Origin: CAZZBK01 sp964387325
GTDB taxonomy: Bacteria > Planctomycetota > Planctomycetia > Pirellulales > PNKZ01
Direction of reading: 5' to 3'
Assembly (NCBI GenBank): GCA_964387325.1
Contig: CAYLYE010000002.1
Span: 19,946 to 83,945 of the forward strand
Length of the DNA: 64,000 bases
Both the position numbers and the translations under genes were made by a program. Below the pieces are notes generated by a model that was not told the origin of the DNA, searched no databases, and saw nothing but the letters and a program-made list of their open reading frames with translations. Below, in pieces: positions 8,038-15,858 of the stretch (the stretch's first letter is position 1; each line of letters begins with the position of its first letter).

Positions 8038-9552
8038 CTAGGCGCGATCCCAATAGCTATAGTTTGCCTTGAGCTGCGTCATCGTGAGTGTCACCAAGCC
8101 AGGTGCCGAGCCGTTGTTGATGCCCCAAGGGTTGAACAGCGTCACAGTTTGGGCATTGCTGTCGACACTCGCGACAACGTACTGGTGATTGCCGACGACC
8201 GACTTCAAGCTGGGGGTCGAGGTCGAGGCGAAGCCGATCATTTTTCCGGCCGCGAAAGCGTTCGCCACCGAAGCAAAGGTGATCGAAGAAGTCGACGCGG
8301 TGACCGAGGTCACGTTGGCAATCTGCTTAACAGCCTGCGAGAAGTACCCTCCGGCGACCGCCTGGTATGAGTTCACGCCATTACCGGGCAGGCCTTGGCG
8401 GAGCCAGCCAGCCTCGTTGATCTGGCAGTAAGCTTTCTCAGCCATCGCGACCCAAAGCACGTTGCTTGAGCTGCTGGCCGTTTGTCCCATATTGGCAAAG
8501 ACCAACCGACCGCTCGAGACGGGCAGCATCGAGTCGACCGTCACGTAGTCGGCCTTACCGTTATTATAGAACCGCACGGTGTAGGTGCCGTCGCCATTGA
8601 CGGTGAACATGCTTTTGACGGCGTTGGGATTTTTGAGGGCCGCTTCGGCCAGCGTGGCGACGAAGTAGCAATCTCCCACGGCGCCTTGTTTCACATCGGT
8701 GTACACCGGACCATTGCTGGCAAACAATTTGCCCGAGGCATTCGCGTAAGCGAAGGTCGTGGAGTTGTACTTGGCCAGCGGATGATCGGTTCCCAGGAAC
8801 CACTTGCTGACCAGCTTGTCGAGTTGTGTTGTGGTCGAAGTGCTAGTCAAGTTGCCGAGCGCGGTCCCTTGATAGCTCTTATTCGCGGCGTTCCCTTGCA
8901 CAACGTCCTTGGTCAACACTTTGACGCTGTCGTAAGATCCAAACAGACTGTCAGTCGCGGCGATTTTAGAGAGGTCGGAATATTCATTCGCTGACATTGT
9001 TTTATCAGCGCTCACTTGGCGGAATATGCCCATCATTTCATTGCGATTGATCGCGCTATCGGCATTGGCAGCACGCGCGAGGCTACGAATGGCCGCGTCT
9101 TTGATGTTGCGATCGTACCAATCGAGTGCCGAACCACCAATGGACGTCACACCGGTTGCCGAGACCGCCAGTGCACCGTTACCGCTGAGATACGTATAAC
9201 TTCCATCGAGTAGCTTGACGTTGTCGAGCCCCGCGCCGGCGTTGAGCGTGATCGACTTGCCGAATTTCTGCCCGCTTGTCACCAGCCCATTGAGGCTGAC
9301 CGCATCGGTGCCCGTGCCGCTATTGATGACGACCGAATTGATGCGCGAGGTGAAGAAGCCGGAGTTGACGCCATCGATCGAGACCGTGCCGCCTGATTGG
9401 CGTAACACGATGCTGTCATCACCGCTGGTGCCGGTGATCGTCAACACTCCCGTACCGCTGAGACTGGCCACTAGCCCGGCGAGCATCGATCGATCTTCGA
9501 GCTTCTCAACGCGAAAACGGAGCCGATTGGCAGGAATCTCTTTGGTTCGCAT
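8038..9552 (-). CDS. Calpain-family cysteine protease with LEPR-XLL-type N-terminus
   Basis: This 504-residue protein opens with FRVEKLEDRSMLA (13-25), which matches the LEPR-XLL-type N-terminal motif found on many exported planctomycete proteins. Residues 30-140 form a low-complexity beta region rich in G, S, T and N. The C-terminal half is a calpain (C2) protease domain with all three catalytic residues: Cys295 in QGAVGDCYF, His456 in VVGNHQYVV and Asn474 in LFNPWG. An active thiol protease is therefore plausible. No calcium-binding C2 or EF-hand module is visible. Substrate and cell location are unknown; the N-terminal motif suggests sorting out of the cytoplasm. It is transcribed alone, convergent with the DUF1501 gene. 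Confidence 0.88.
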   Translation of the reverse strand: MRTKEIPANRLRFRVEKLEDRSMLAGLVASLSGTGVLTITGTSGDDSIVLRQSGGTVSIDGVNSGFFTSRINSVVINSGTGTDAVSLNGLVTSGQKFGKSITLNAGAGLDNVKLLDGSYTYLSGNGALAVSATGVTSIGGSALDWYDRNIKDAAIRSLARAANADSAINRNEMMGIFRQVSADKTMSANEYSDLSKIAATDSLFGSYDSVKVLTKDVVQGNAANKSYQGTALGNLTSTSTTTQLDKLVSKWFLGTDHPLAKYNSTTFAYANASGKLFASNGPVYTDVKQGAVGDCYFVATLAEAALKNPNAVKSMFTVNGDGTYTVRFYNNGKADYVTVDSMLPVSSGRLVFANMGQTASSSSNVLWVAMAEKAYCQINEAGWLRQGLPGNGVNSYQAVAGGYFSQAVKQIANVTSVTASTSSITFASVANAFAAGKMIGFASTSTPSLKSVVGNHQYVVASVDSNAQTVTLFNPWGINNGSAPGLVTLTMTQLKANYSYWDRA

Positions 9553-9943
9553 GGTGTGTCCCTTGGATGCAATAGCTCAGCGCGCAACGGGAGCGCAGAC
9601 GTTGCGCTCGGGAAGTCGAAAAGAACTGCAATTGACGAGTGTCGGTCGCGACGTCGAATCGTGCGACCACGAAGTGATGCCAACAGAAACCGTAGGTCAA
9701 GAAGGGCATCGAGGCAAAACGCTGCGTACAAAAACGGCGATTTTCTACGGATTTGAGCAAGACTCGATTTGAAAATCGGATCAATCGTTACGCGTGGACC
9801 GGGCTCGCGAACGGCTCGTGACGAATATGCGCGTCGTTCATGTGATTCGTGCAGGAGGCGGGGGAGTCGCTGGTCGCTAGTCCAACCGGCCGCGCAGCGA
9901 TACACTGTTGGCGAACTCCTCGACACCACTCGCACGACCCCTT
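9553..9943. other. Divergent intergenic region with a leader hairpin
   Basis: This 391-bp gap separates the calpain-like gene from the GTPase gene. It holds a perfect 8-bp stem (gcgcaacg at 9582-9589, cgttgcgc at 9600-9607, 10-nt loop) lying 30-55 bases before the protease start on the minus strand, so it would be in that gene's leader. A TACACT -10-like box near 9901-9906 could serve the GTPase gene. No further gene or repeat was seen. Confidence 0.5.
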
Positions 9944-10939
9944 ATGGCTGCTAATCTCACTCCCCAATATCTCAAGGCCGAAGAGCAGTACCGCCGCGCA
10001 GCCTCCAAGGAAGAAGAGCTCCGCTGGCTCGAAGTCATGCTGCGCGAGATGCCCAAGCACAAGGCATCCGAAAAGCTTCAAATGGACTTGAAGACCAAGA
10101 TTAGCCGCACGCGCAAAGAGATGGAGAGCGAGAAGAAGTCGGGGGTTGGCAAGGCCGTCGGCGTCAAGATACCGCGCCAAGGGGCGGGCACGGTGATCGT
10201 GCTCGGAGGCCCCAACGCCGGCAAGAGCCAACTACTTGCTTCGCTCACACGCGCCACGCCCGAAGTGGCCGCATACCCGTTTACGACCCGCACGCCGTTG
10301 CCCGGCATGATGCCCTGGGAAGATGTGATGGTGCAGCTCATCGACACGCCGCCGATCACGCGCGACGTTTTCGAGCCGTACATGCAGGGACTCATTCGCT
10401 CGGCCGACGTGGCGCTGCTGCTCGTCGACTTGGCGGACGACGACGGCGTCGAACATTTGCAAAATCTGCTCGCAGTGCTCGGCGAGACCAAGACGCGGCT
10501 GGGCAAATCGAGCTTTCTGGACGAAGAGGACGTTGGCCTCTCGTATACGCGCACGCTGGTTGTGCCAAACAAAATCGACGCCCCCGACGCGGCCGAACGA
10601 TTGGAACTGCTCCATGAACTCTGCCCACTCGATTTTCCTGAGTACGTCATCTCGGCACAGCAGGGAACCGGCCTGAACGAACTGAAAAACGCGATCTTTC
10701 AAGCCTTGGACGTGATTCGCGTGTACACGAAGAATCCCAAGGCTAAAACGGCTGACTTCGATAGGCCTTTCACGGTCCGACATGGTGGCACGGTGCTCGA
10801 CGTGGCCGAGTTGGTGCATAAGGATTTGGCGGCGTCATTCAAGTTTGCCCGGGTCTGGGGGCACGGTGTCCACGACGGCACGCAGGTCAAAGGAGACCAC
10901 GTGCTGCACGATCGCGATATTGTCGAGTTGCACACATGA
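9944..10939 (+). CDS. DRG/Obg-like GTPase with C-terminal TGS domain
   Basis: This 331-residue protein is a TRAFAC-class GTPase. It has a charged helical N-terminus (1-80), a P-loop GGPNAGKSQ near residue 95, a switch region with PFTTRTPLPGMM, the G3 motif as IDTPPI instead of the usual DxxG, and the G4-type motif NKID in VVPNKID. The C-terminal 65 residues (PFTVRHGGTVLDVAELVH to HDRDIVELHT) form a TGS domain, as in DRG and YchF/Obg relatives that act at the ribosome. I chose the ATG at 9944, giving MAANLTPQYL, over the longer frame from 9908. The stop overlaps the polX start by four bases (ATGA), so the two are translationally coupled. The exact cellular role is unknown. Confidence 0.88.
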   Translation: MAANLTPQYLKAEEQYRRAASKEEELRWLEVMLREMPKHKASEKLQMDLKTKISRTRKEMESEKKSGVGKAVGVKIPRQGAGTVIVLGGPNAGKSQLLASLTRATPEVAAYPFTTRTPLPGMMPWEDVMVQLIDTPPITRDVFEPYMQGLIRSADVALLLVDLADDDGVEHLQNLLAVLGETKTRLGKSSFLDEEDVGLSYTRTLVVPNKIDAPDAAERLELLHELCPLDFPEYVISAQQGTGLNELKNAIFQALDVIRVYTKNPKAKTADFDRPFTVRHGGTVLDVAELVHKDLAASFKFARVWGHGVHDGTQVKGDHVLHDRDIVELHT

Positions 10940-12642
10940 CCAACGCTGAAATCGCCAATACGTTTGACGAGGTCGCCGACCTGCTCGAGTTCACCGGCGC
11001 CAACCCGTTCCGCATTCGCGCCTACCGTAACGCCGCGCGCATGCTCCGCGACTTGAGCACAAGTGTCGCGACGATGGTGCTCGAAGAGCATGGACAGCTC
11101 ACTGAACTGGACGGCATCGGGGAGGATCTAGCCGACAAGATCACGACGCTCGTGAAGACCGGCAGCCTGCCTCAGTTACAGGAACTGCTGGCCAAGATCC
11201 CGGCCTCGGCGCTGACTTTACTGCGCGTGCCAGGCATTGGTCCCAAAAAGGCCGCCGTACTGCTCAAGGAACTGAAGATCTCGACACTCGACGAGCTGCG
11301 CACGGCTTGCGAACAGCATCAAGTTCGCGAGCTCAAGGGATTTGGCGAGAAGACCGAGGAACATATCTTGGTTGGCATCGCCCTGGCGAGTGCAGCAGGC
11401 GAGCGGATGCTCTGGGCCGACGCCGACACAATCGTACAAGACGTGCTCGCGCACTTGCGTATCTGCAAATCGATCGAAGAGATCGAGCCAGCCGGGAGCT
11501 ATCGTCGCGGCAAAGACACCGTCGGCGATTTGGATTTTCTGGTCGTGGCAAACGACCCCACCGAGGTCATGGACCGGCTCGCCGAGTATCCTAGCGTGGC
11601 TGAAGTACTCGGTCGAGGCGAGACGAAAATGTCGGTCCGCTTGCAAAGCGGCGCACAGGTCGACGTGCGTGTTGTACTCGCCGAGAGCTATGGCGCCGCG
11701 CTGCAATACTTCACCGGCTCGAAAGATCACAACGTGATCGTCCGCTCGCGGGCCAAGCAGCAGGGGCTCAAGATCAACGAATACGGCGTGTTTCGCGGCG
11801 AGAAAATGATCGCCGGAAAGACCGAAGCCGATGTGTACGGCGCCTTGGGATTGCCCTGCTTTCCACCCGAACTGCGCGAGGCGCGGCAGGAATTTATCTG
11901 GGCCGAACAAGGTCAGCTCCCTAAGCTTATCGAGCTGGATGATCTGGTGGGCGACCTACACATGCACACGACCGAGACCGACGGCAAGAACTCACTCGAA
12001 GAGATGATCGAGGCTGCTCGATCGCGCGGACTCCAGTACATCGCGATCACCGATCACTCGCAACGGGTGACAATGGCCAACGGACTTGATGCCACCCGCG
12101 TACGCAAACAGTGGCGGGCCATCGATCAACTCAACAAACACCTCCGCGGCTTTCACGTGCTCAGGGGAATCGAGGTCGACATCCTGGAGCGAGGGGGACT
12201 CGACCTGGACGACGATGTGCTCTGCGAAGCCGATTGGGTCGTGGCCAGCGTGCATTACGGACAAAATCAGCCGCGCGAACAAATCACAGCGCGGATCGTC
12301 GAGGCACTGCGCAACCCGAACGTCTCGGCGATCGCGCATCCGACCGGTCGCTTGCTCAATCGGCGACAACCCTACGCGGTCGACCTCGAAGAGGTCATGA
12401 AGGTGGCTCGCGAGGAAGGAAAGATTCTCGAACTGAACAGCAATCCGCAGCGACTCGATCTGAATGACGTCGCCTGTGCCGCGGCCAAGGCACAACGCGT
12501 ACCGATCGTCATCTCGTCCGATTCTCATAGCGTACACGGTTTTGACGTGTTGCGCTACGGTATCTTGCAGGCTCGTCGAGCGGGACTGACCAAGCAGGAC
12601 GTCATCAACACGCTATCGTTTGCCAAGTTTATCAAGCGTTAA
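10936..12642 (+). CDS. polX: DNA polymerase X family protein with PHP exonuclease domain
   Basis: This 568-residue protein has the bacterial PolX layout. It contains an N-terminal helix-hairpin-helix region (LDGIGEDLADKI, RVPGIGPKKAAVL) for DNA binding, then the polymerase-beta palm with GSYRRGKDTVGDLDFLV and the third acidic residue in QVDVRVV. It ends in a PHP domain with GDLHMHTTETDGKNS, TDHS and SSDSHS metal ligands. Enzymes of this kind fill short gaps in base-excision repair, and the PHP part gives 3'-5' exonuclease or AP-endonuclease activity. All visible catalytic residues are present and length is normal. It overlaps the GTPase gene by ATGA. Confidence 0.95.
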   Translation: MTNAEIANTFDEVADLLEFTGANPFRIRAYRNAARMLRDLSTSVATMVLEEHGQLTELDGIGEDLADKITTLVKTGSLPQLQELLAKIPASALTLLRVPGIGPKKAAVLLKELKISTLDELRTACEQHQVRELKGFGEKTEEHILVGIALASAAGERMLWADADTIVQDVLAHLRICKSIEEIEPAGSYRRGKDTVGDLDFLVVANDPTEVMDRLAEYPSVAEVLGRGETKMSVRLQSGAQVDVRVVLAESYGAALQYFTGSKDHNVIVRSRAKQQGLKINEYGVFRGEKMIAGKTEADVYGALGLPCFPPELREARQEFIWAEQGQLPKLIELDDLVGDLHMHTTETDGKNSLEEMIEAARSRGLQYIAITDHSQRVTMANGLDATRVRKQWRAIDQLNKHLRGFHVLRGIEVDILERGGLDLDDDVLCEADWVVASVHYGQNQPREQITARIVEALRNPNVSAIAHPTGRLLNRRQPYAVDLEEVMKVAREEGKILELNSNPQRLDLNDVACAAAKAQRVPIVISSDSHSVHGFDVLRYGILQARRAGLTKQDVINTLSFAKFIKR

Positions 12643-12683
12643 TGCCTTGTGTTGCTCGCCGCGACTCGTACACGGCACAGGCG

Positions 12684-14369
12684 TCAATCACTTGCGGCTG
12701 AGCTTTTGCGAAGCGCTCGACCTGCCCTCGCTCCGGTGTGCTCGCCTCGGTCGAGCACAAGTTGGCCATTGACGAGCACATACTCGATTCCTTCGCTGTA
12801 CTGAAACGGTTCGGTGTATGTGGCCCGATCGATCACCTTGTCCGGAGCGAAGACGGTGACGTCGGCAACCATTCCCGCACGCAGGAGACCTCGATCGGTG
12901 AGACCAATTTTCTGGGCGTTGAGCGACGTCATCTTGCGAATCGCATCTTCGAGCGAGAGCAACCCGCGCTCACGCACGTACTCACCAAGCACCTTGGGAA
13001 AGGTACCGAAGTTGCGTGGATGAGGGTTGCCGCGCCGCAGTGCTCCCGTGATGGAGTACGCTGAGCCGTCGCTGCCGACCGAGCACCAGGGCTGCGCGAG
13101 CGCGCGGTTCATGTCCTCTTCGGTATGATGCGCGAAGACCGTACTCACCGAGCCATGCTCCTCGATGAGCAATGCGAAGAGTTCATCGAGCGGGTCGCTC
13201 GACGGCTTTCCGGCTGTACGAAGCGCCATGACCCGGTCCATCGTGAGCCCTCGGTAGCGGTTCTCGGCCGCCACGAGCATCCGACTCCAATCACGCCCCA
13301 CGGCCGTGTAGTGGTTGTACCAACCGTCGATGCCGCCGGTAATGTCCTGCTTCAGACGCGCTCGCAGGGCGGGATTTTTGAGCCTCTCGAGCATTGCGGC
13401 CGTCCCCCCTTCATGCGCCCAGGGGGGAATAATGCTCGACAGATTGTTGTTGCCGCGTGTGTAAGGATAGACGTTGGCCTGAACGTTCACGCCCCGCTGG
13501 CGAGCCGACTCAATCAGAGCAACGATCTCATTCATCCGCCCCCAACATTGCTCGTCGGCAATCTTCAGATGGATGATGTCGACCGGCAGTCGGGCTCGTT
13601 CGCCAATCGCGATCGCCTCGCGGACCGCATCGAAGACCCCCGTTCCTTCGGTCCGAATGTGCGTAGAGTAGATACCACCTCGCTTGGCGACCACGCGACA
13701 AAATCGGACCAGGTCGTCGGTCGTGGCCAGCGAGCCGGGTGGCATCATCAAATAGGTCGAGAGCCCCAAGGCTCCGTCTCGCATCGCCTCGTCGACGAAT
13801 TGCTCCATCTGCACGAACTGGGGCTCGGTCGGACGCTCGAACGAATTGCCCATCACGGACTGCCAGATATTATTGATGCCAACATACGAGGCAACATTGA
13901 TCGCAATGCCGGCCCGTTCAAGCGATTCAAAGTACGCGCCGAGCGTGGGCCAGCGTGCTTTGGCGCTCGAGTCGCTCACGCCTTGCGGTCGCGATCCTTG
14001 ATTAGGTGCTGCCGAATCACCCTCGCCCAGCACGTCGGTCGTCACCCCTTGGCGTATCTTACTCTGCGCCGCTCCGTCTTCGAGCAGCAGATAGTCGCTG
14101 TGCGAATGGATATCGATGAAGCCGGGGGCTACAATCAGACCGCGAGCGTCGATCGTGCGGCGGGCTTCGCCTTTAGGCAACTGTCCCACGGCAACGATGC
14201 GTCCCGCGCGAATCGCCACGTCGCCGTCATACCACGGGTTGCCCGTACCGTCGACGATCCGGCCACCCACAATACGCACATCGTCGACCGTCTGCGCGGC
14301 AACAAACGACGAAAGCAGTAACAGCACTGAAAGGACACCCAACATACGTGTAACGCGTGAGCCATGCAT
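12684..14369 (-). CDS. Secreted amidohydrolase, N-acyl-D-amino-acid deacylase family
   Basis: This 561-residue protein has a Sec signal at about 1-26 (LGVLSVLLLLSSFVAAQ) and an amidohydrolase-3 body. Seen are IVGGRIVDGTGNPWYDGDVAI (the small beta-sandwich), the metal motif FIDIHSHSD, an HIRTEG segment with a histidine at about residue 240, HLKIAD, and a C-terminal SVGSDGSAY with the catalytic aspartate. The family hydrolyses N-acyl-D-amino acids or related cyclic amides. Export suggests action on extracellular peptides or on peptidoglycan fragments, but the substrate is not fixed by sequence. An AAGGA ribosome-binding site 7 bases before the ATG supports the start. Transcribed alone, convergent with polX. 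Confidence 0.87.
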   Translation of the reverse strand: MHGSRVTRMLGVLSVLLLLSSFVAAQTVDDVRIVGGRIVDGTGNPWYDGDVAIRAGRIVAVGQLPKGEARRTIDARGLIVAPGFIDIHSHSDYLLLEDGAAQSKIRQGVTTDVLGEGDSAAPNQGSRPQGVSDSSAKARWPTLGAYFESLERAGIAINVASYVGINNIWQSVMGNSFERPTEPQFVQMEQFVDEAMRDGALGLSTYLMMPPGSLATTDDLVRFCRVVAKRGGIYSTHIRTEGTGVFDAVREAIAIGERARLPVDIIHLKIADEQCWGRMNEIVALIESARQRGVNVQANVYPYTRGNNNLSSIIPPWAHEGGTAAMLERLKNPALRARLKQDITGGIDGWYNHYTAVGRDWSRMLVAAENRYRGLTMDRVMALRTAGKPSSDPLDELFALLIEEHGSVSTVFAHHTEEDMNRALAQPWCSVGSDGSAYSITGALRRGNPHPRNFGTFPKVLGEYVRERGLLSLEDAIRKMTSLNAQKIGLTDRGLLRAGMVADVTVFAPDKVIDRATYTEPFQYSEGIEYVLVNGQLVLDRGEHTGARAGRALRKSSAASD

Positions 14370-14448
14370 GATTGTTTCCTTGTTTGAGAAAGCCCAATAT
14401 AGTTGCCTCGCGGTCTGACCACGAGCATTTTGCGCTGTTCGATCTTCA

Positions 14449-14477
14449 TTGCCTTGCGTAAGGTCAAGTTCTACAAT
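14449..14477 (+). promoter_or_regulatory. Promoter upstream of the cysteine-rich exported protein
   Basis: TTGCCT (14449-14454) and TACAAT (14472-14477) are separated by exactly 17 bp, a good sigma-70-type pair. Transcription would begin only about 10 bases before the ATG at 14493, or about 40 before the alternative ATG at 14523. It lies in the short divergent gap with the amidohydrolase gene. Confidence 0.5.
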
Positions 14478-14492
14478 GAATGACCTGTACTC

Positions 14493-14936
14493 ATGTACGT
14501 TGTTAAATTTGCGAGTGCGATCATGTTGCTGGGCCTACGCGTGTTGCTGCTGCTATTGACGGCCATCACGCTTATTTTTCCGGCCAAATGGTGCTGCACG
14601 CTGGGGAGCGCTGCCCAGGCATGCTCGCAATCCTGTTGCACTCCGGTTGCGGACACTGCGAAAAAGTCGTGCTGTGCGTTTTCCACGCAGCACAATACGC
14701 AAGCCAACTCGACACTCGTCGCGTCCGATCCCTCAGGAACCGGTTCGTGTACCTGCCAGGGACCCGTCGTCACAACCATCGAACGATTGAACCGCCCGGA
14801 CACTTGGGCCGTGTTCTCCTTTACAGCGAGTGTGTTGATGGAGCCCGTCGCTGTCGAAGCGCGCGCTATTCATTCTGGGCAAATATTCTCGCCTGCCAAA
14901 CCTTCCCAACCACAGTTGTGTTGTTGGCGCTGCTAA
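14493..14936 (+). CDS. Small exported cysteine-rich protein, unknown function
   Basis: This 147-residue protein starts with a long hydrophobic segment (MLLGLRVLLLLLTAITLIF) and is followed by cysteine clusters: KWCC, ACSQSCC, KKSCC, SCTC and a final CCWRC. Ten or more cysteines in a short exported protein suggest metal or disulfide chemistry. It sits directly upstream of, and on the same strand as, a copper-binding four-helix-bundle protein, which favours a link to copper handling; that is inference. I do not recognise the family. Another possible start is the ATG at 14523, which would keep the signal segment. Competing frames on both strands lack these features. Confidence 0.6.
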   Translation: MYVVKFASAIMLLGLRVLLLLLTAITLIFPAKWCCTLGSAAQACSQSCCTPVADTAKKSCCAFSTQHNTQANSTLVASDPSGTGSCTCQGPVVTTIERLNRPDTWAVFSFTASVLMEPVAVEARAIHSGQIFSPAKPSQPQLCCWRC

Positions 14937-15086
14937 TGCGCGCTCCTCCGGCGTTTCTTTAGCCGGCATGGAACGAAGTTGTTGGTTACAAGCGAAACTC
15001 GCTGCGCACATTGAGCTGCGCTGACGATGTTTGTGCTGTCGATCGATCATTTTTGTCACGAATTAACCTATCGAGGAGTGTGCTTT

Positions 15087-15494
15087 ATGAACCTGAACTT
15101 TTTTGCTCGTCGGACATGGTTGCGAAGCGTATTAGGCGTGGCGGGAGCGACCATGTTGCTCGGCCGAACCATGCAAGCAGCCGAAGGCAAGGTCTCCAAC
15201 GGCTGTGTCAAAACGTGTCGTGAGTGTGCAGCTACTTGCAAGAACTGCGACATGTGCTGTCGTGCGGACAACCCCGTCTGCGCCAAGCAGTGCGAGGCCT
15301 GTCATCACATGTGCCTGGCCTGTGCCGCTGCGTGCGAGCAGGGCTTGCCCATCGCGTATGACACGTGCGTGATGTGCGAGAAGATGTGCATAGCTTGCGC
15401 GGAACGCTGCGAGAAGTCGGGCAAGGATTGTTGCAAGATGTGCGCCGAGACGTGCCGCAAATGTGCGGCGGCGTGCAAGGCGGCCCGCAGCTAA
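15087..15494 (+). CDS. Four-helix-bundle copper-binding protein (Csp/DUF326-like), Tat-exported
   Basis: This 135-residue protein has a Tat-like leader (FARRTWLRSVLGVAGATMLLG) and a mature part with 24 cysteines, most as CxxC pairs spaced along helices (CVKTCRECAATCKNCDMCC, CHHMCLACAAACEQG, CAERCEKSGKDCCKMC). This is the pattern of DUF326/Csp copper-storage proteins, in which cysteines line the core of a four-helix bundle and bind many Cu(I) ions. A Tat signal is also found on Csp1-type members, which fold before export. A GAGGAG ribosome-binding site 8 bases before the ATG fixes the start; the frame further upstream is ignored. Copper storage or detoxification outside the cytoplasm is the likely role. 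Confidence 0.88.
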   Translation: MNLNFFARRTWLRSVLGVAGATMLLGRTMQAAEGKVSNGCVKTCRECAATCKNCDMCCRADNPVCAKQCEACHHMCLACAAACEQGLPIAYDTCVMCEKMCIACAERCEKSGKDCCKMCAETCRKCAAACKAARS

Positions 15495-15515
15495 TCGAGT
15501 GCGGTAAACATAGTG

Positions 15516-15546
15516 ACCGGCGCTGTTCGTGGAGAGTAGCGCCGGT
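15516..15546 (+). terminator. Probable terminator after the Csp-like gene
   Basis: A 9-bp perfect stem (accggcgct / agcgccggt) with a 13-nt loop is followed by a T-rich cgtgtttgt, 22 bp after the csp-like stop. A second, A/T-rich hairpin (tttttt and aaaaaa arms, 15584-15602) follows and could help stop transcripts from either side. The rest of the 364-bp gap (15495-15858) holds only the dispersed repeat at 15761-15855. Confidence 0.6.
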
Positions 15547-15760
15547 CGTGTTTGTCGGGAAGAGCGTAATAACGCAAGAGGAGTTTTTTCCGCCTGAAAA
15601 AAACTTCGCAAAACTGACGTTGTCTGTTTTGCGCGTCGTTTGCTAAGTTCCCTCCGGTGGTCGGATGGATTCGATCGCTTGGCGAGGGGACCCAGTGCTG
15701 AATGGATTCGGCGCTCCCCCTTTTCTCTTTTCCCTGGCGGGGTAGTCAAGTTGCCGGGGG

Positions 15761-15855
15761 TTATCGAGGTTCGGGTAATTAAGTTTACAGGACGACCAGC
15801 GGGAGTCTGTACATACCGGCCTCGCGATGCTCGGCCTAATAAGCCGATTACCTGA
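15761..15855 (+). repeat. Dispersed 95-bp intergenic repeat, copy A
   Basis: This 95-bp segment matches the reverse complement of 31839-31933 without any gap, with 79 of 95 positions identical by my count. The core is bounded by inverted ends (cgggtaat near the left, attacctg at 15847-15854). It contains a conserved block ggacgacca and a GCC..GC..GC..GGC stem whose paired bases are kept in both copies while loop bases differ. It ends 3 bp from the stop of the oxidoreductase gene. A short open frame runs through it, but most copy differences change the amino acid, so it is probably not coding. Confidence 0.85.
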
Positions 15856-15858
15856 CGA

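Noticed and set aside
13125..14321. A 398-residue open frame on the plus strand
   Set aside because: It lies wholly opposite the amidohydrolase gene, which has a signal peptide, metal motifs and a ribosome-binding site. The antisense frame is rich in Arg, Gly and His as expected from GC-rich shadow frames and matches nothing.
14588..14962. Alternative plus-strand frame over the cysteine-rich gene, plus a minus-strand frame at 14471-14803
   Set aside because: Neither has a signal peptide, and the frame at 14493 alone combines a hydrophobic leader with ordered cysteine clusters and the same strand as the Csp-like gene.
15640..15855. A 71-residue frame running through repeat copy A
   Set aside because: The part shared with copy B changes mostly at amino-acid-altering positions and has no ribosome-binding site or start in copy B, so a peptide is unlikely.
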